Counted from the stretch's first letter, positions 20,986 to 33,459 are shown. The stretch is DNA of 64,000 bases from Yersinia proxima (GCF_902170785.1 NZ_CABHYG010000011.1:248001-312000); one strand, 5' to 3'. Notes: generated from the sequence alone by a model not told the origin. Program-made: numbers and translations.

Positions 20986-21618
20986 ATGTCATCACAACAA
21001 CCCTCACCGGTGACTTTCGATAAAAACGATGTGGAAATTATTGCACGAGAGTCACTGTATAAGGGCTTTTTTTCACTGAATTTATACCGATTTCGTCATC
21101 GTTTGTTTAATGGCGAAATGAGCGGGGAAGTTAAACGCGAGATTTTTGAGCGCGGTCACGCCGCCGTACTATTACCTTACGACCCGATACGTGATGAAGT
21201 GGTGCTGGTGGAGCAACTGCGTATTGCCGCCATTGACAGCAGCCCATCACCTTGGTTATTAGAAATGGTTGCAGGGATGATTGAAGAGGGCGAAACCGTT
21301 GAGGAAGTGGCGCGGCGCGAGGCTGAGGAAGAAGCGGGAATTCATATTGGCCGCTGTAAACCTGTATTGAGTTACTTAGCCAGCCCGGGGGGCACCAGTG
21401 AACGTTTGTCCATTATGGTTGGGGAAGTCGATGCGACCACCGCGAGTGGGATTCATGGGTTGGCCGATGAAAATGAAGATATCAAGGTGCATGTTGTCAG
21501 CCGTGAGCAGGCTTGTCGCTGGGTTGACGAAGGTGCAATTGATAACGCAGCCTCAATCATTGCATTACAGTGGTTGGCGTTGCACCATCAAGCGCTAAGA
21601 GCAGAATGGCAGTCATAA
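20986..21618 (+). CDS. nudF: ADP-ribose pyrophosphatase NudF
   Basis: Nudix hydrolase that splits ADP-ribose to AMP and ribose 5-phosphate. The Nudix box GMIEEGETVEEVARREAEEE plus AGI is complete (~98-120). The 210-residue protein starts MSSQQPSPVTF behind TCAGGAGAGAAG; the longer upstream frame runs through the ERIC and is not coding. First gene of a row nudF-yqiB-cpdA-yqiA-parE, interrupted by an ERIC after this gene. Confidence 0.95.
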   Translation: MSSQQPSPVTFDKNDVEIIARESLYKGFFSLNLYRFRHRLFNGEMSGEVKREIFERGHAAVLLPYDPIRDEVVLVEQLRIAAIDSSPSPWLLEMVAGMIEEGETVEEVARREAEEEAGIHIGRCKPVLSYLASPGGTSERLSIMVGEVDATTASGIHGLADENEDIKVHVVSREQACRWVDEGAIDNAASIIALQWLALHHQALRAEWQS

Positions 21619-21619
21619 A

Positions 21620-21746
21620 TATACTCGTCATACTTCAAGCTGCATGTGCGTTGGCTTTACTCAATAACCCGAATCACTTACTACAGTAAGCTCATCGGGA
21701 TTATCTCGCTTGCCGCCTTCCTGCAACTCGAATTATTTAGAGTATA
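21620..21746. repeat. ERIC element (127 bp) between nudF and yqiB
   Basis: Begins TATACTCGTCATACTTCAAG, core ATCACTTACTACAGTAAGCT, ends CGAATTATTTAGAGTATA; exactly 127 bp. It starts 2 bp after the nudF stop, so it forms the 3' untranslated RNA of nudF or an intercistronic hairpin in the nudF-parE operon. Confidence 0.94.
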
Positions 21747-21773
21747 GATAAGTAGATAAAAAGAGAGATAATA

Positions 21774-22199
21774 ATGAGCAAGCGCTACACACCTGATTTC
21801 CCTGAGATGATGCGGGTATGCGAAACTAACTTCGCCCAATTACGTCGTTTGATACCGCGAGTCGACGAAGTGGGCGAAAGCGTGGCTTATCAGGTTAATG
21901 GCGCCAGTTATCAACTGACAATTATTGAATCGACCCGCTACACTTCTGTTGTTGAGATTGTCCAAATCGAGCCCGCAGTCAGATACTGGAGCCTACCCTC
22001 TATGGTGGTACGGCTTTATCATGATGCTATGGTCGCGGAAGTGTGTGCCAGTCAGCAGATCTTTCGTTTCAAAGCAAGTTATGATTATCCGAATAAAAAG
22101 TTGCATCAGCGGGACGAAAAGCATCAAATTAACCAGTTTCTTGCTGACTGGTTGCGCTATTGCTTGGCGCATGGAGCGGTGGCAGTTCCGGTTTGTTAG
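21774..22199 (+). CDS. yqiB: YqiB, DUF1249 protein
   Basis: 141 residues of the DUF1249 family, matching E. coli YqiB in length and place between nudF and cpdA. It opens [20 protein letters not shown] and contains [19 protein letters not shown] and the [15 protein letters not shown] block. It looks cytoplasmic and soluble. No function is established. The ATG is preceded by AAGAGAGATAATA. Confidence 0.9.
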   Translation: MSKRYTPDFPEMMRVCETNFAQLRRLIPRVDEVGESVAYQVNGASYQLTIIESTRYTSVVEIVQIEPAVRYWSLPSMVVRLYHDAMVAEVCASQQIFRFKASYDYPNKKLHQRDEKHQINQFLADWLRYCLAHGAVAVPVC

Positions 22200-22278
22200 A
22201 CAGACTTATAGCCTGACCTACAGAGATGAAGGTACGTAATGAATCTGGTTGGGAAGGATGCAAAAACAAGGACACCAT

Positions 22279-23106
22279 TTGGAAAGCCTGTTTAAACTGC
22301 CTATGGCGAGTGGGGCCAGGGTTAGAATTTTACAAATAACAGATACCCACCTCTTTGCGGGGGAACATGAGACCTTGCTGGGTGTAAATACTTCTCGCAG
22401 TTATCGCGCTGTGCTGGATGCGATTATTGCTGAGCAGCACCCCTTTGATCTTATTGTTGCAACAGGTGATTTGGCTCAGGATCATTCCGTTGCCGCTTAT
22501 CAAAATTTTGCAAAGGGTATCTCCCGTTTGCCAGCGCCCTGTGTCTGGCTTCCAGGTAATCATGATTTCCAACCAGCTATGGTGGATGCCTTAGCCAGTG
22601 CTGGTATCGCCCCTTCAAAGCATGTTCTGGTGGGTGATAACTGGCAAATTCTATTATTGGACAGTCAGGTCTTTGGTGTTCCTTATGGTGAGTTGAGTGA
22701 GTATCAGTTGGAGTGGATGGAGCGCTGCCTGATGGCACATCCAGAACGCTATACACTGATATTATTACACCATCACCCGATGCCTTCAGGCTGTACCTGG
22801 CTTGATCAGCACAGCTTGCGTAATGCACATATGCTAGCGGCAGTATTGACCCGCTATCCGCGTGTGACCACCTTATTGTGTGGCCATATCCATCAGGATT
22901 TGGATCTCGATTGGTATGGCAAACGCCTGCTGGCCAGCCCTTCTACCTGTGTGCAGTTCAAACCGCACTGTACTAATTTCACACTTGATACCGTGGCACC
23001 GGGATGGCGCTACCTCGACTTACTGCCTGATGGAAGACTTGAAACTGAGGTTCGTCGGTTAGCCAGTGATGAGTTCTGCCCGGACATGGACTCGGATGGT
23101 TATTGA
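22279..23106 (+). CDS. cpdA: 3',5'-cyclic AMP phosphodiesterase CpdA
   Basis: Metallophosphoesterase that lowers cAMP. The metal motifs are in order: ITDTHLF (D-x-H), [25 protein letters not shown] and CGHIHQD. I place the start at the TTG at 22279, which gives [12 protein letters not shown] aligned to the E. coli N-terminus and 275 residues, with AAGGA six bases upstream. In-frame starts at 22249 (TTG) and 22258 (ATG) would add 7-10 residues and cannot be excluded. The stop overlaps the yqiA start. Confidence 0.93.
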   Translation: MESLFKLPMASGARVRILQITDTHLFAGEHETLLGVNTSRSYRAVLDAIIAEQHPFDLIVATGDLAQDHSVAAYQNFAKGISRLPAPCVWLPGNHDFQPAMVDALASAGIAPSKHVLVGDNWQILLLDSQVFGVPYGELSEYQLEWMERCLMAHPERYTLILLHHHPMPSGCTWLDQHSLRNAHMLAAVLTRYPRVTTLLCGHIHQDLDLDWYGKRLLASPSTCVQFKPHCTNFTLDTVAPGWRYLDLLPDGRLETEVRRLASDEFCPDMDSDGY

Positions 23107-23687
23107 TGAGTACGCTTCTATATATTCACGGCTTTAATAGCTCACCCAGCTCGGCCAAAGCAACGACATTCAAAAGCTGGTTGCAGCAACACCATCCTCA
23201 TATTGAGATGCTGATACCGCAATTACCGCCTTATCCGGCGGAGGCCGCAGAAATGCTGGAAAGCATCGTGATGGATAAAGCCGGGCAATCCATTGGTTTG
23301 GTTGGCTCTTCTCTTGGTGGCTATTTTGCGACCTGGCTTTCCCAGCGCTTCAGTATTCCCGCAGTAGTGGTTAACCCGGCAGTCCGGCCATTTGAGCTGC
23401 TCGGTGATTACCTGGGCGAAAATCAGAACCCCTACACCGGGCAAAAATATGTGTTAGAGTCTCGGCATATTTACGATCTGAAAGCCATGCAGATTGAAAA
23501 GTTGGAATCACCGGATTTACTCTGGTTATTGCAACAAACCGGGGATGAAGTCCTCGATTACCGTCAAGCGGTTGCCTATTACACCCCTTGTCGGCAAACA
23601 GTAGAATCAGGTGGGAATCATGCCTTTGTCGGCTTTGATCATTATTTCTCCCCGATTGTGACTTTTTTAGGGCTAGCGACTGCTTGA
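23106..23687 (+). CDS. yqiA: Esterase YqiA
   Basis: Alpha/beta hydrolase of 193 residues: oxyanion region YIHGFNSSP (~6-14), nucleophile elbow GSSLGGYFA (~66-74) and a C-terminal catalytic His in [14 protein letters not shown]. coli YqiA has esterase activity on short acyl esters; the natural substrate is unknown. The ATG shares its A with the cpdA TGA (TGATG), so the two are translationally coupled; parE follows after 82 bp. Confidence 0.93.
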   Translation: MSTLLYIHGFNSSPSSAKATTFKSWLQQHHPHIEMLIPQLPPYPAEAAEMLESIVMDKAGQSIGLVGSSLGGYFATWLSQRFSIPAVVVNPAVRPFELLGDYLGENQNPYTGQKYVLESRHIYDLKAMQIEKLESPDLLWLLQQTGDEVLDYRQAVAYYTPCRQTVESGGNHAFVGFDHYFSPIVTFLGLATA

Positions 23688-23751
23688 TATCTGGCGGTTT
23701 AAGCATCACTCAATACAGCGGGCATATCGCCGCTAGCCTTCCAACCATTAG

Positions 23752-25665
<1,914 letters not shown>

Positions 25666-25668
25666 TCG

Positions 25669-26574
25669 ATGAAGGTTACCTTAGAAGAGTTGCAGGCGTT
25701 TACCTCGGTCGTTGACTGCGGCTCTATTACGGCGGCTGCGGAACAGCGCAGTCAAACCACATCGGGCATCAGCCGGGCATTAAGTCGGCTGGAACAGAAG
25801 CTGGCGACCACTTTGCTACGCCGCACCACTCGGCGATTGGAATTGACGGAAGAGGGGGAGTTGTTTCTCACCCATGCACGGCAGATCCTTGGTGCGGTTG
25901 ATGATGCTGAAGAGCAGATTGCGCTACGGCGGCTAAAACCTGCCGGGCGGTTGCGGGTGAATGCGGCAGCTCCTTTTATGCAGCATGTGATTGTGCCGAT
26001 GATCAGCGGTTTTCGCGCGCTATATCCGCAAATCATTCTTGAACTGAATACCGATGACCTGAATATAGATTTACTGGAACAACGCACTGATATTGCGATT
26101 CGTATTGGTGCGTTGCGCGATTCGACCATCCATGCACGTCTGCTGGGAGCCAGTCGGGTGCGTATCCTTGCCAGCCCTGATTATCTACAACGCCACGGCA
26201 CCCCTCACACCATTGATGACCTGGCAAATCACAGCTTGCTCGGCTTCACTCAGCCGGAATTTCTTAATCAGTGGTCGCTACCTCATTTGCCCGGTGGACG
26301 GGCATCAATCACGCCTAATTTGGCGGCATCCAGTGGTGAGACACTGCGCTTGTTGGCTTTACAGGGCGAAGGGCTCGTCGAACTCTCTGATTTTATGACC
26401 CGAGAAGATCAACTGGCGGGGCGTTTAGTTGAGGTCATGGCAGATCAAATTCTGGAAACCTGGCAGCCGATTAACGCGGTTTATTATCGCAATACACAGC
26501 TTGCAGCGCGGATTACCTGTTTTCTGGATTATGTGAGTGAGCAGATCAAGTTGCAGGGCATTAATTGGTTGAAA

Positions 26575-26592
<18 letters not shown>
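25669..26592 (+). CDS. LysR-family transcriptional regulator
   Basis: 307 residues: N-terminal winged helix-turn-helix (LEELQAFTSVVDCGSITAAA ... SRLEQKLATTLLRRTTRRLE, residues 4-60) and a substrate-binding domain (~90-295). It starts 4 bp after the parE stop and is probably cotranscribed with it. It is absent from this place in E. coli, so is a Yersinia-side addition. The last five codons (KDPLRS end) and stop lie inside an ERIC-type repeat, so the C-terminus has been shaped by that insertion. Its ligand and targets are unknown; divergence-free context gives no target. Confidence 0.9.
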
Positions 26593-26701
<109 letters not shown>

Positions 26702-26707
26702 GGTTGA

Positions 26708-27013
26708 TTAAGCGTTATCAAGGATATGAATATTCACATCCAGTACATCGTCTTTAATCACTTCACGATGTTGATGCATGTGTTCCATCTGTAAATGCAA
26801 TTCCAGATGGTGAACACTTTGCCACTTTTCCAGCATGAAAATTGAGTCCGGCGAATTCTTTTGCCAGTCAAGCTGGGTGGGTACGTCAATCATCGGCACG
26901 TAGCCGCCACAACCTTCTTCTGCCAGCACGGCAGGAATGAGTTTCTCAATGGCGTTCAACACCGCCTGGCGACGACCCAGTTTGACCTTTATTTCTGCAA
27001 AAACGGTAATCAT
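26708..27013 (-). CDS. ygiN: Quinol monooxygenase YgiN
   Basis: 101-residue ABM (antibiotic biosynthesis monooxygenase) ferredoxin-like protein; E. coli YgiN oxidises menadiol to menadione and works with MdaB in a quinone redox cycle. The sequence runs MITVFAEIKVKLGRRQAVL to VLDVNIHILDNA with the HLELHLQMEHM dimer strand. It follows mdaB by 32 bp on the same strand, the E. coli order. Confidence 0.92.
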   Translation of the reverse strand: MITVFAEIKVKLGRRQAVLNAIEKLIPAVLAEEGCGGYVPMIDVPTQLDWQKNSPDSIFMLEKWQSVHHLELHLQMEHMHQHREVIKDDVLDVNIHILDNA

Positions 27014-27045
27014 AGCGACTCCAACTCAGGTGTGATGCAGTGATA

Positions 27046-27639
27046 TCAAATAGCCTGGCGCTTAAAGTTTTCGGCCAAATGCTGACGATAACGGCTAATG
27101 TCACCTTCAATATTGGGTTGTTTAATCACATCGTTACACATAAATGTTGGCAATGGCTTCATGCCAAGGAACTGGTTTGCTTTATGGAAATGCAAGTAAA
27201 CACCGTCAACACCGACCCCTTCGAAGAACTGATTCGGATCAGTAAACGCTTCAAGAGGGGCATTCCAGGTCACCGAAAGCATATAGGTTTTACCCTGAAT
27301 TAAACCGCCAGAACCATAGCTCTTCGTGGCATCGGAGCGAGTACGGCCATCACTTTGGTACAGTTTGCCATGACCATAGGTAAAGACTTCATCAATGTAT
27401 TTTTTCAAAATCCAAGGCTCGCCCATCCACCAACCCGGCATTTGATAAATGACAGTATCGGCCCACAGATAACTTTGAATTTCACTTTCAATATCATAGC
27501 CTTGGTCAACCGTGGTAATTCTCACCTCATGGCCATTTTCCTGAAGAAACCCGGCAGCAACATCAGTGAGAGTCCGATTGAGCGCCCCTTTGGAGTGCGC
27601 AAATTCTTTCATTGCGTTAATAATTAGTACGTTACTCAT
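27046..27639 (-). CDS. mdaB: NADPH:quinone oxidoreductase MdaB
   Basis: Flavodoxin-fold FAD enzyme that reduces quinones by two electrons, avoiding semiquinone radicals. The 197-residue protein has the N-terminal strand and loop NVLIINAMKEFAHSKGALN, the YQMPGWWMGEPWILKKYIDE active-site segment (~80-99) and the late SVTWNAPLEAF. First gene of mdaB-ygiN; an ERIC lies 19 bp in front of its start. Confidence 0.94.
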   Translation of the reverse strand: MSNVLIINAMKEFAHSKGALNRTLTDVAAGFLQENGHEVRITTVDQGYDIESEIQSYLWADTVIYQMPGWWMGEPWILKKYIDEVFTYGHGKLYQSDGRTRSDATKSYGSGGLIQGKTYMLSVTWNAPLEAFTDPNQFFEGVGVDGVYLHFHKANQFLGMKPLPTFMCNDVIKQPNIEGDISRYRQHLAENFKRQAI

Positions 27640-27658
27640 TGATATACCTTTTTAAAGC

Positions 27659-27785
<127 letters not shown>

Positions 27786-28089
27786 TAACTCATTTAAATA
27801 ACAGGGGTTTGAAACTGCCTAACCCGGAATACTGAGTATGCTAATGGTTTCTTTACCAGAGAAAAATAGACAACAATGCATAACACTGTTGCTTAATAAG
27901 CAATAAAGCACCTGGATTGCCGCGTTTTAGCTGCAAAATTGTGCATCAGCCGACACGACATTGATTCTGTGGGTTGTGACAGTAACCCTGCAGATGAGGT
28001 ACTATCGCGGGCAGAAATTGACAATGAACTTGCGGTGCCGATCTGCTGACTGACAGTGATCGCCTCCAGAGTCTGAGGATAATTGAGTA
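27786..28089. promoter_or_regulatory. Upstream region of parC
   Basis: 304 bp between the ERIC and the parC ATG. It should hold the parC promoter. I see scattered A/T-rich stretches but no promoter pair I would place, and no repeat or hairpin. GAGGATAATTGAGTA before the ATG contains the ribosome site. Confidence 0.35.
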
Positions 28090-30366
28090 ATGAGTGATTT
28101 GACTCATGACGGTGCAGAACGCTTACCGCTGCACACCTTTACTGAAAACGCCTATCTGAACTATTCCATGTACGTCATCATGGATCGGGCGTTGCCGTTT
28201 ATCGGCGATGGTTTGAAGCCGGTGCAACGGCGCATTGTCTACGCAATGTCCGAACTGGGGCTGAACAATAGCGCTAAATTCAAAAAGTCAGCCCGTACCG
28301 TGGGTGACGTGCTGGGTAAATATCACCCACATGGTGACAGCGCGTGTTATGAAGCAATGGTGCTGATGGCACAGCCATTCTCTTACCGTTATCCATTGGT
28401 TGATGGGCAGGGGAACTGGGGGGCACCGGATGACCCTAAATCCTTTGCGGCAATGCGTTACACCGAATCTCGCCTATCCAAATATGCAGAAGTGCTATTG
28501 GGTGAGTTGGGGCAGGGAACTGTCGATTGGGTGCCGAACTTTGACGGCACCATGCAGGAGCCGAAAATGCTACCTGCGCGCCTGCCCAATATTCTACTCA
28601 ATGGCACTACTGGTATTGCTGTGGGTATGGCGACCGATATTCCGCCACACAACGTGCGTGAAATTGCGCAGGCGGTCATTGCTCTTATCGATAAGCCTAC
28701 GACCTCCCTCGAAGAGTTACTGGAGTTTGTGCAAGGGCCAGATTTCCCAACTGAAGCGGAAATTATCACGCCACGTAATGAGATTCGTAAGATTTACCAG
28801 AGTGGTCGTGGCTCGGTGCGGATGCGCGCCTTGTGGAAAAAAGAAGACGGCAGTGCGGTCATCACTGCACTACCGCATCAGGTTTCTGGCGCTAAGGTGT
28901 TGGAACAGATTGCCAGCCAGATGCGCGCCAAGAAATTACCAATGGTTGAAGATTTACGTGATGAATCTGACCATGAAAACCCTACTCGTCTGGTAATAGT
29001 TCCACGTACCAATCGCGTCGATTTGGATCAAGTGATGAACCATCTGTTCGCCACCACGGATCTGGAAAGAAGCTATCGTATTAATATGAATATGATCGGC
29101 CTGGATCATCGACCGTCAGTCAAAGGGCTGTTGGAGATCTTGACCGAATGGTTGGTATTCCGCCGTCAAACTGTGCGTAACCGACTGAATTATCGGTTGG
29201 AAAAAGTACTGAAGCGGCTGCATATTTTAGAAGGCTTATTGATTGCCTTCCTGAATATCGACGAAGTTATTCATATCATCCGTACTGAAGATGAGCCAAA
29301 ACCGCTGCTGATGCAGCACTTTGCGATTTCTGAAACTCAGGCTGAAGCGATCCTCGAACTGAAACTCCGCCATTTAGCCAAATTGGAAGAGATGAAGATC
29401 CGTGGTGAGCAAGATGAATTAGCCAAAGAACGCGATCAATTACAGGCATTGCTGGCGTCAGAACGTAAACTTAATACCCTGATTAAGAAAGAGATTCAGG
29501 CCGATGCAGCCGCTTATGGTGATGATCGTCGTTCGCCGTTGACTGAACGTGAAGAAGCCAAAGCCATGAGTGAGCATGACATTGTGCCGTCAGAGCCGGT
29601 GACCATAGTGCTGTCAGAAATGGGGTGGGTGCGCAGTGCCAAAGGTCATGATATTGACCCGAGTGGGTTAAGTTATAAAGCGGGGGACAGTTTCCGTGCA
29701 GCGGCTCGCGGTAAGAGTAACCAACCGGTGGTGTTTATGGACTCCACCGGTCGCAGCTACGCATTAGATCCACTGACCCTGCCATCTGCGCGTGGGCAAG
29801 GGGAGCCGTTGACTGGCAAGTTGACTCTGCCGCCAGGAGCCAATATTGAACACGTACTCATGGCAGCAGATGATCAGAAATTATTGATGGCTTCAGATGC
29901 TGGCTATGGCTTTGTTTGTACTTTCAATGATTTGGTCGCCAAAAATCGTGCGGGGAAAACCATGATTACCTTGCCGGAGAATGCCAAGGCGTTGCCGCCA
30001 TTGGAAATTCACGGGCCGGATGACATGTTATTATCCATCACTGCGGCTGGCCGTATGTTGATGTTCCCGGTGGCAGATCTACCTGAATTATCAAAAGGTA
30101 AGGGTAATAAAATCGTCTCGATCTCTGCGGCAGATGCAGCAGCGGGCAAAGACCGCTTGGTATGGCTATTTGTCTTGCCTCCGCAAACGTCAATTACACT
30201 TCACTTCGGTAAACGTAAGCTAACCTTACGGCCGGAAGATTTGCAGAAATTCCGTGCTGAACGTGGGCGCAAAGGTTCGCCACTACCTCGTGGGTTACAA
30301 CGTATTGACCGCGTTGATGTTGATGCACCTGAACGGGCGATACCAACAGATAATGAAGAGTCATGA
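28090..30366 (+). CDS. parC: Topoisomerase IV subunit A
   Basis: Breakage-reunion subunit of topoisomerase IV. The catalytic tyrosine is in [11 protein letters not shown] (~Y124). The quinolone-determining region reads [12 protein letters not shown] with Ser84 and Glu88, equivalent to E. coli S80 and E84, i.e. wild-type. The 758 residues include a four-residue longer N-terminus than E. coli ([15 protein letters not shown]) and C-terminal beta-pinwheel repeats after ~500. Followed by a hairpin and plsC. Confidence 0.98.
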   Translation: MSDLTHDGAERLPLHTFTENAYLNYSMYVIMDRALPFIGDGLKPVQRRIVYAMSELGLNNSAKFKKSARTVGDVLGKYHPHGDSACYEAMVLMAQPFSYRYPLVDGQGNWGAPDDPKSFAAMRYTESRLSKYAEVLLGELGQGTVDWVPNFDGTMQEPKMLPARLPNILLNGTTGIAVGMATDIPPHNVREIAQAVIALIDKPTTSLEELLEFVQGPDFPTEAEIITPRNEIRKIYQSGRGSVRMRALWKKEDGSAVITALPHQVSGAKVLEQIASQMRAKKLPMVEDLRDESDHENPTRLVIVPRTNRVDLDQVMNHLFATTDLERSYRINMNMIGLDHRPSVKGLLEILTEWLVFRRQTVRNRLNYRLEKVLKRLHILEGLLIAFLNIDEVIHIIRTEDEPKPLLMQHFAISETQAEAILELKLRHLAKLEEMKIRGEQDELAKERDQLQALLASERKLNTLIKKEIQADAAAYGDDRRSPLTEREEAKAMSEHDIVPSEPVTIVLSEMGWVRSAKGHDIDPSGLSYKAGDSFRAAARGKSNQPVVFMDSTGRSYALDPLTLPSARGQGEPLTGKLTLPPGANIEHVLMAADDQKLLMASDAGYGFVCTFNDLVAKNRAGKTMITLPENAKALPPLEIHGPDDMLLSITAAGRMLMFPVADLPELSKGKGNKIVSISAADAAAGKDRLVWLFVLPPQTSITLHFGKRKLTLRPEDLQKFRAERGRKGSPLPRGLQRIDRVDVDAPERAIPTDNEES

Positions 30367-30381
30367 GGTGGTAGCCAGTTA

Positions 30382-30421
30382 ATGTTACAGGGAGCGCGCC
30401 ATTCGCGCTTTCGAGTAACAT
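30382..30421 (+). terminator. Hairpin after parC
   Basis: Nested inverted repeats: ATGTTAC (30382-30388) with GTAACAT (30415-30421) outside, and AGCGCG-ccatt-CGCGCT inside. It starts 16 bp after the parC stop. No T run follows, so termination would be weak; it may instead protect the parC 3' end. Confidence 0.45.
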
Positions 30422-30547
30422 CATTAGGTTAAGGAATCTGCGCGGTATTTTGTCAGGAAGCCGCTATACTAGCGCCGATTACAAATCTAAGAGCCAGTGT
30501 TTAATAGAAGTGAGTGTTTCATAAAAATAAGTGTTTAAGAGGTTGTT

Positions 30548-31279
30548 ATGCTACTAATTTTGCGCACGGTACTGGCAGTTTTATATTGTGTTCTGGTGTG
30601 TGTGTTTGGTTCGATTTATTGCCTGTTTCGCCCACGAAATCCGCGTAATCTTGCCACGTTCGCCCATCTCTTTGGCCGGATGTCAGTGTTATTTGGGATT
30701 ACCGTTGAACAGCGAATTCCGGCGGAAGCGGCGAACTACGGAACCTGTATTTATATCGCTAACCATCAAAATAACTACGATATGGTCACGATGTCTAATG
30801 TGGTTCAATCCGGCACCGTCACCGTGGGTAAAAAGAGCTTGTTGTGGATACCTTTATTTGGCCCATTGTATTGGCTGACTGGCAACCTGCTTATCGACCG
30901 CGATAATCGCGCCAAAGCACATGGCACTATCGCTCAAGTGGTTGAGCAAGTGAAAAAAAAGAATGTGTCTATCTGGATGTTTCCTGAAGGGACGCGTAGC
31001 CGTGGCCGTGGTTTGCTGCCGTTTAAGACCGGAGCCTTCCATGCCGCTATCGCCGCTGGGGTGCCCATTGTGCCAATCTGCGTATCCAGTACCAATAATA
31101 TCAAGTTAAACCGTTGGTCAAATGGCAAAGTTATTGTAGAAATAATGCCGCCCGTTGATACCACTGGTTATGGTAAAGAACGTGTGCGCGAGTTGTCAGA
31201 GCATTGCCGTAATTTAATGCTGGCTAAAATTGAGCAACTTGATGCAGAAATAGCCCAACAGGCAGCAACTGAAAAATAA
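30548..31279 (+). CDS. plsC: 1-acyl-sn-glycerol-3-phosphate acyltransferase PlsC
   Basis: Makes phosphatidic acid from lysophosphatidic acid at the inner membrane. The 243 residues have an N-terminal membrane segment, the catalytic HX4D (ANHQNNYDMV, ~72-81), and FPEGTRSRGRG (~145-155). Position after parC matches E. coli. The spacer to ftsP holds an ERIC with an insertion. Confidence 0.96.
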   Translation: MLLILRTVLAVLYCVLVCVFGSIYCLFRPRNPRNLATFAHLFGRMSVLFGITVEQRIPAEAANYGTCIYIANHQNNYDMVTMSNVVQSGTVTVGKKSLLWIPLFGPLYWLTGNLLIDRDNRAKAHGTIAQVVEQVKKKNVSIWMFPEGTRSRGRGLLPFKTGAFHAAIAAGVPIVPICVSSTNNIKLNRWSNGKVIVEIMPPVDTTGYGKERVRELSEHCRNLMLAKIEQLDAEIAQQAATEK

Positions 31280-31290
31280 TCTATATAAAG

Positions 31291-31488
31291 AATACCCTAA
31301 ATAATTCGAGTTGCAGGAAGGCGGCAAACGAGTGACTAATCGGTTGAAAACCGATTTGAACAGCATTTATGCTAGCCCGCAGGGTGAGCCTCTTTGAGGC
31401 TCATTAATCCCGATGAGCTTACATAAGTAAGTGATTCGGGTGATTGAGTGCAGCTAACGCACGTGCAGCTTGAAGTATGACGGGTTTT
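31291..31488. repeat. ERIC element with an inserted block of about 70 bp (plsC-ftsP)
   Basis: The two outer parts are a standard ERIC (AATACCCTAAATAATTCGAG at the left, core GAGCTTACATAAGTAAGTGA, GCAGCTTGAAGTATGACGGG at the right). Between GGCGGCAAACGAGTGA and ATCCCGATGAGC about 70 bp are inserted (about 31336-31406). The insert is itself three hairpins: AATCGGTT-gaa-AACCGATT (31338-31356), AGCAT-tt-ATGCT (31362-31373) and TGAGCCTC-ttt-GAGGCTCA (31385-31403). Confidence 0.9.
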
Positions 31489-31590
31489 ATTTAAACGACT
31501 CTGGTCGTGAGCATTTTGCCGTCCTTCAGCGTTATTCGCAGTCAGGCAAAATTTTGCAGTAGGTTTGATTGTGGTTTTCACGGAGAAGAT

Positions 31591-33012
31591 ATGTCACTCA
31601 GTCGTCGCCAGTTCATTCAGGCTACGGGCTTAGCGCTTGGCGCGGGTTCGTTGCCATTGAGGGCACAGGCTAATAGTACCCAGCAGCCCTCGTTACCTGT
31701 TCCACCCTTACTGGAATCACGTCGTGGCCAACCGCTGTTTTTGACCTTGCAGCGAGCGCATTGGGCATTCAGTGGTAAGCAGAAAGCTGCGGTATGGGGT
31801 ATCAACGGGATGTATCTGGGGCCGACCGTTCGGGTGTACAGCGGTGATGATGTGAAGCTCATTTACAGCAACCGTTTGGCTGAGCCGGTATCTATGACTA
31901 TCAGCGGGCTGCAAGTCCCAGGCACGTTGATGGGGGGGGCCGCCCGCATGATCTCCCCTGGCGTCGACTGGTCACCGGTTTTGCCTGTACGCCAACCCGC
32001 TGCAACTTGTTGGTATCATGCCAATACGCCTAACCGCATGGCACCCCATGTCTATAATGGGCTGGCGGGTATGTGGCTGGTGGAAGATGAAGTCAGCAAA
32101 GCAATGCCATTGCCAAGCCATTACGGCGTTGATGATTTTCCGATTATTATTCAGGACAAACGACTCGATAACTTTGGCGTACCGGAATATGACCCGCCAG
32201 CCAAAGGTGGCTTTATCGGCGATACTTTGCTGGTTAACGGGGTGCAAAGCCCGTTTGTCGAAGTTTCTCGTGGTTGGGTGCGCTTACGTTTACTCAATGC
32301 GTCCAATGCCCGCCGCTATACCTTGCAGTTGAGTGATGGCCGCCCACTGCATGTGGTGGCCAGTGATCAAGGTTTCCTGCCTGCGCCAGTTGCGGTACAA
32401 CAGCTCTCACTGGCTCCCGGTGAGCGGCGTGAAGTGGTTATCGATATGTCGCAGGGTAGCGAAGTGTCCATCACGGCGGGTGAGTCTGCCGGGATTATGG
32501 ACAGGCTGCGTGGGCTATTTGAGCCATCAAGTATTTTAATTTCCACTTTGGTACTGACATTAAAACCGACTGGCTTGCTGCCATTGGTCACTGATAACCT
32601 GCCAATGCGCTTGCTCTCTGATCAGATTCTGGATGGCAGTGTGGTGCGTACCCGAGAGTTCCGTCTGGGAGATGATCTGCCGGGAATCAATGGCGTTATC
32701 TGGGATATGAGTCGGGTCGATGCTCAAGCACAGCAAGGGACTTGGGAGCGCTGGACCATACACGCAGATATGCCGCAAGCATTCCATATACAGGGCGTCT
32801 CGTTCCTGGTGAAAAATGTGAATGGTGCACCGGCGATGGCCGAGGATCGCGGCTGGAAAGATACCGTCTGGGTTGATGGAAGTGTGGAGTTACTGGTGTA
32901 CTTCAATCAGGTTTCTTCCGAGCATTTTCCATTCCTGTTCTACAGCCAGAGCCTTGAAATGGCCGATCGTGGCTCCGCAGGGCAATTAGTGACACAAGCT
33001 GTGCCGAGCTAA
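31591..33012 (+). CDS. ftsP: Cell-division protein FtsP (SufI)
   Basis: Periplasmic multicopper-oxidase-fold protein that stabilises the divisome under stress. The Tat signal is clear: LSRRQFIQATGLALGAG with RR at residues 5-6, cleaved near RAQA. The mature protein has three cupredoxin-like domains but lacks the usual HCH copper ligand clusters, as known for SufI. The 473 residues compare with 470 in E. coli. The ATG at 31591 is chosen because it puts the Tat motif at the N-terminus and has GGAGAAGAT before it. plsC lies upstream, as in E. coli. Confidence 0.95.
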   Translation: MSLSRRQFIQATGLALGAGSLPLRAQANSTQQPSLPVPPLLESRRGQPLFLTLQRAHWAFSGKQKAAVWGINGMYLGPTVRVYSGDDVKLIYSNRLAEPVSMTISGLQVPGTLMGGAARMISPGVDWSPVLPVRQPAATCWYHANTPNRMAPHVYNGLAGMWLVEDEVSKAMPLPSHYGVDDFPIIIQDKRLDNFGVPEYDPPAKGGFIGDTLLVNGVQSPFVEVSRGWVRLRLLNASNARRYTLQLSDGRPLHVVASDQGFLPAPVAVQQLSLAPGERREVVIDMSQGSEVSITAGESAGIMDRLRGLFEPSSILISTLVLTLKPTGLLPLVTDNLPMRLLSDQILDGSVVRTREFRLGDDLPGINGVIWDMSRVDAQAQQGTWERWTIHADMPQAFHIQGVSFLVKNVNGAPAMAEDRGWKDTVWVDGSVELLVYFNQVSSEHFPFLFYSQSLEMADRGSAGQLVTQAVPS

Positions 33013-33231
33013 ATCATGATTGAATATTGGGTGTCTGGCTTGAGTGACCAGATATCCAGTATTCAAATACAGATTATTCTCTCTTACGGAAGATTAATCC
33101 TAATCACTTGATTATTATAGATAATATATTCACAGTAACTGTTATTTACTTACAACTAATAATAAATATCGAATGTATGCTCCATTGGCGATGTAAGTGA
33201 TGCCTATTAATCAGAATAAATGGAGCTACTC

Positions 33232-33456
33232 ATGTTTAAGAAAATCTTGGTTTCTGCAATTTTTGCTACTGCGGCTGTTTCTTCTTTTGCTCAAGCGGCA
33301 GATCAGCAAACCGAACAGGCAAAAAAGAGTTTTGAAGAGCACTTAATTAAACCGTGCGCAGGCAAGAAGTCTGGTGACCAGGTACAAGTGACAACGCCTC
33401 GCGGAGCAACCGTAATGGCAACCTGTAAAATGACAGCGGTCATCAATATTAAATAA
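33232..33456 (+). CDS. Small secreted protein of unknown function (74 aa)
   Basis: Not recognised with confidence. A strong signal peptide (MFKKILVSAIFATAAVSS, cleaved after FAQA) precedes a mature part of about 50 residues that is hydrophilic and contains two cysteines (KPCAGKK and MATCKMT), able to form one disulphide. GGAGCTACTC before the ATG at 33232 is a usable ribosome site; an in-frame TTG or ATG slightly upstream is less likely. It is flanked by non-coding sequence on both sides (219 and 361 bp), so is a single gene. Codon use looks like its neighbours. Confidence 0.75.
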   Translation: MFKKILVSAIFATAAVSSFAQAADQQTEQAKKSFEEHLIKPCAGKKSGDQVQVTTPRGATVMATCKMTAVINIK

Positions 33457-33459
33457 CGG

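Noticed and set aside
28090-30366. Quinolone-resistance substitution in ParC
   Set aside because: The residues equivalent to E. coli S80 and E84 are Ser and Glu, the susceptible form.
31591-33012. FtsP as an active multicopper oxidase or laccase
   Set aside because: The fold is there, but the His-Cys-His copper ligand clusters are not, and length and Tat signal fit FtsP/SufI.
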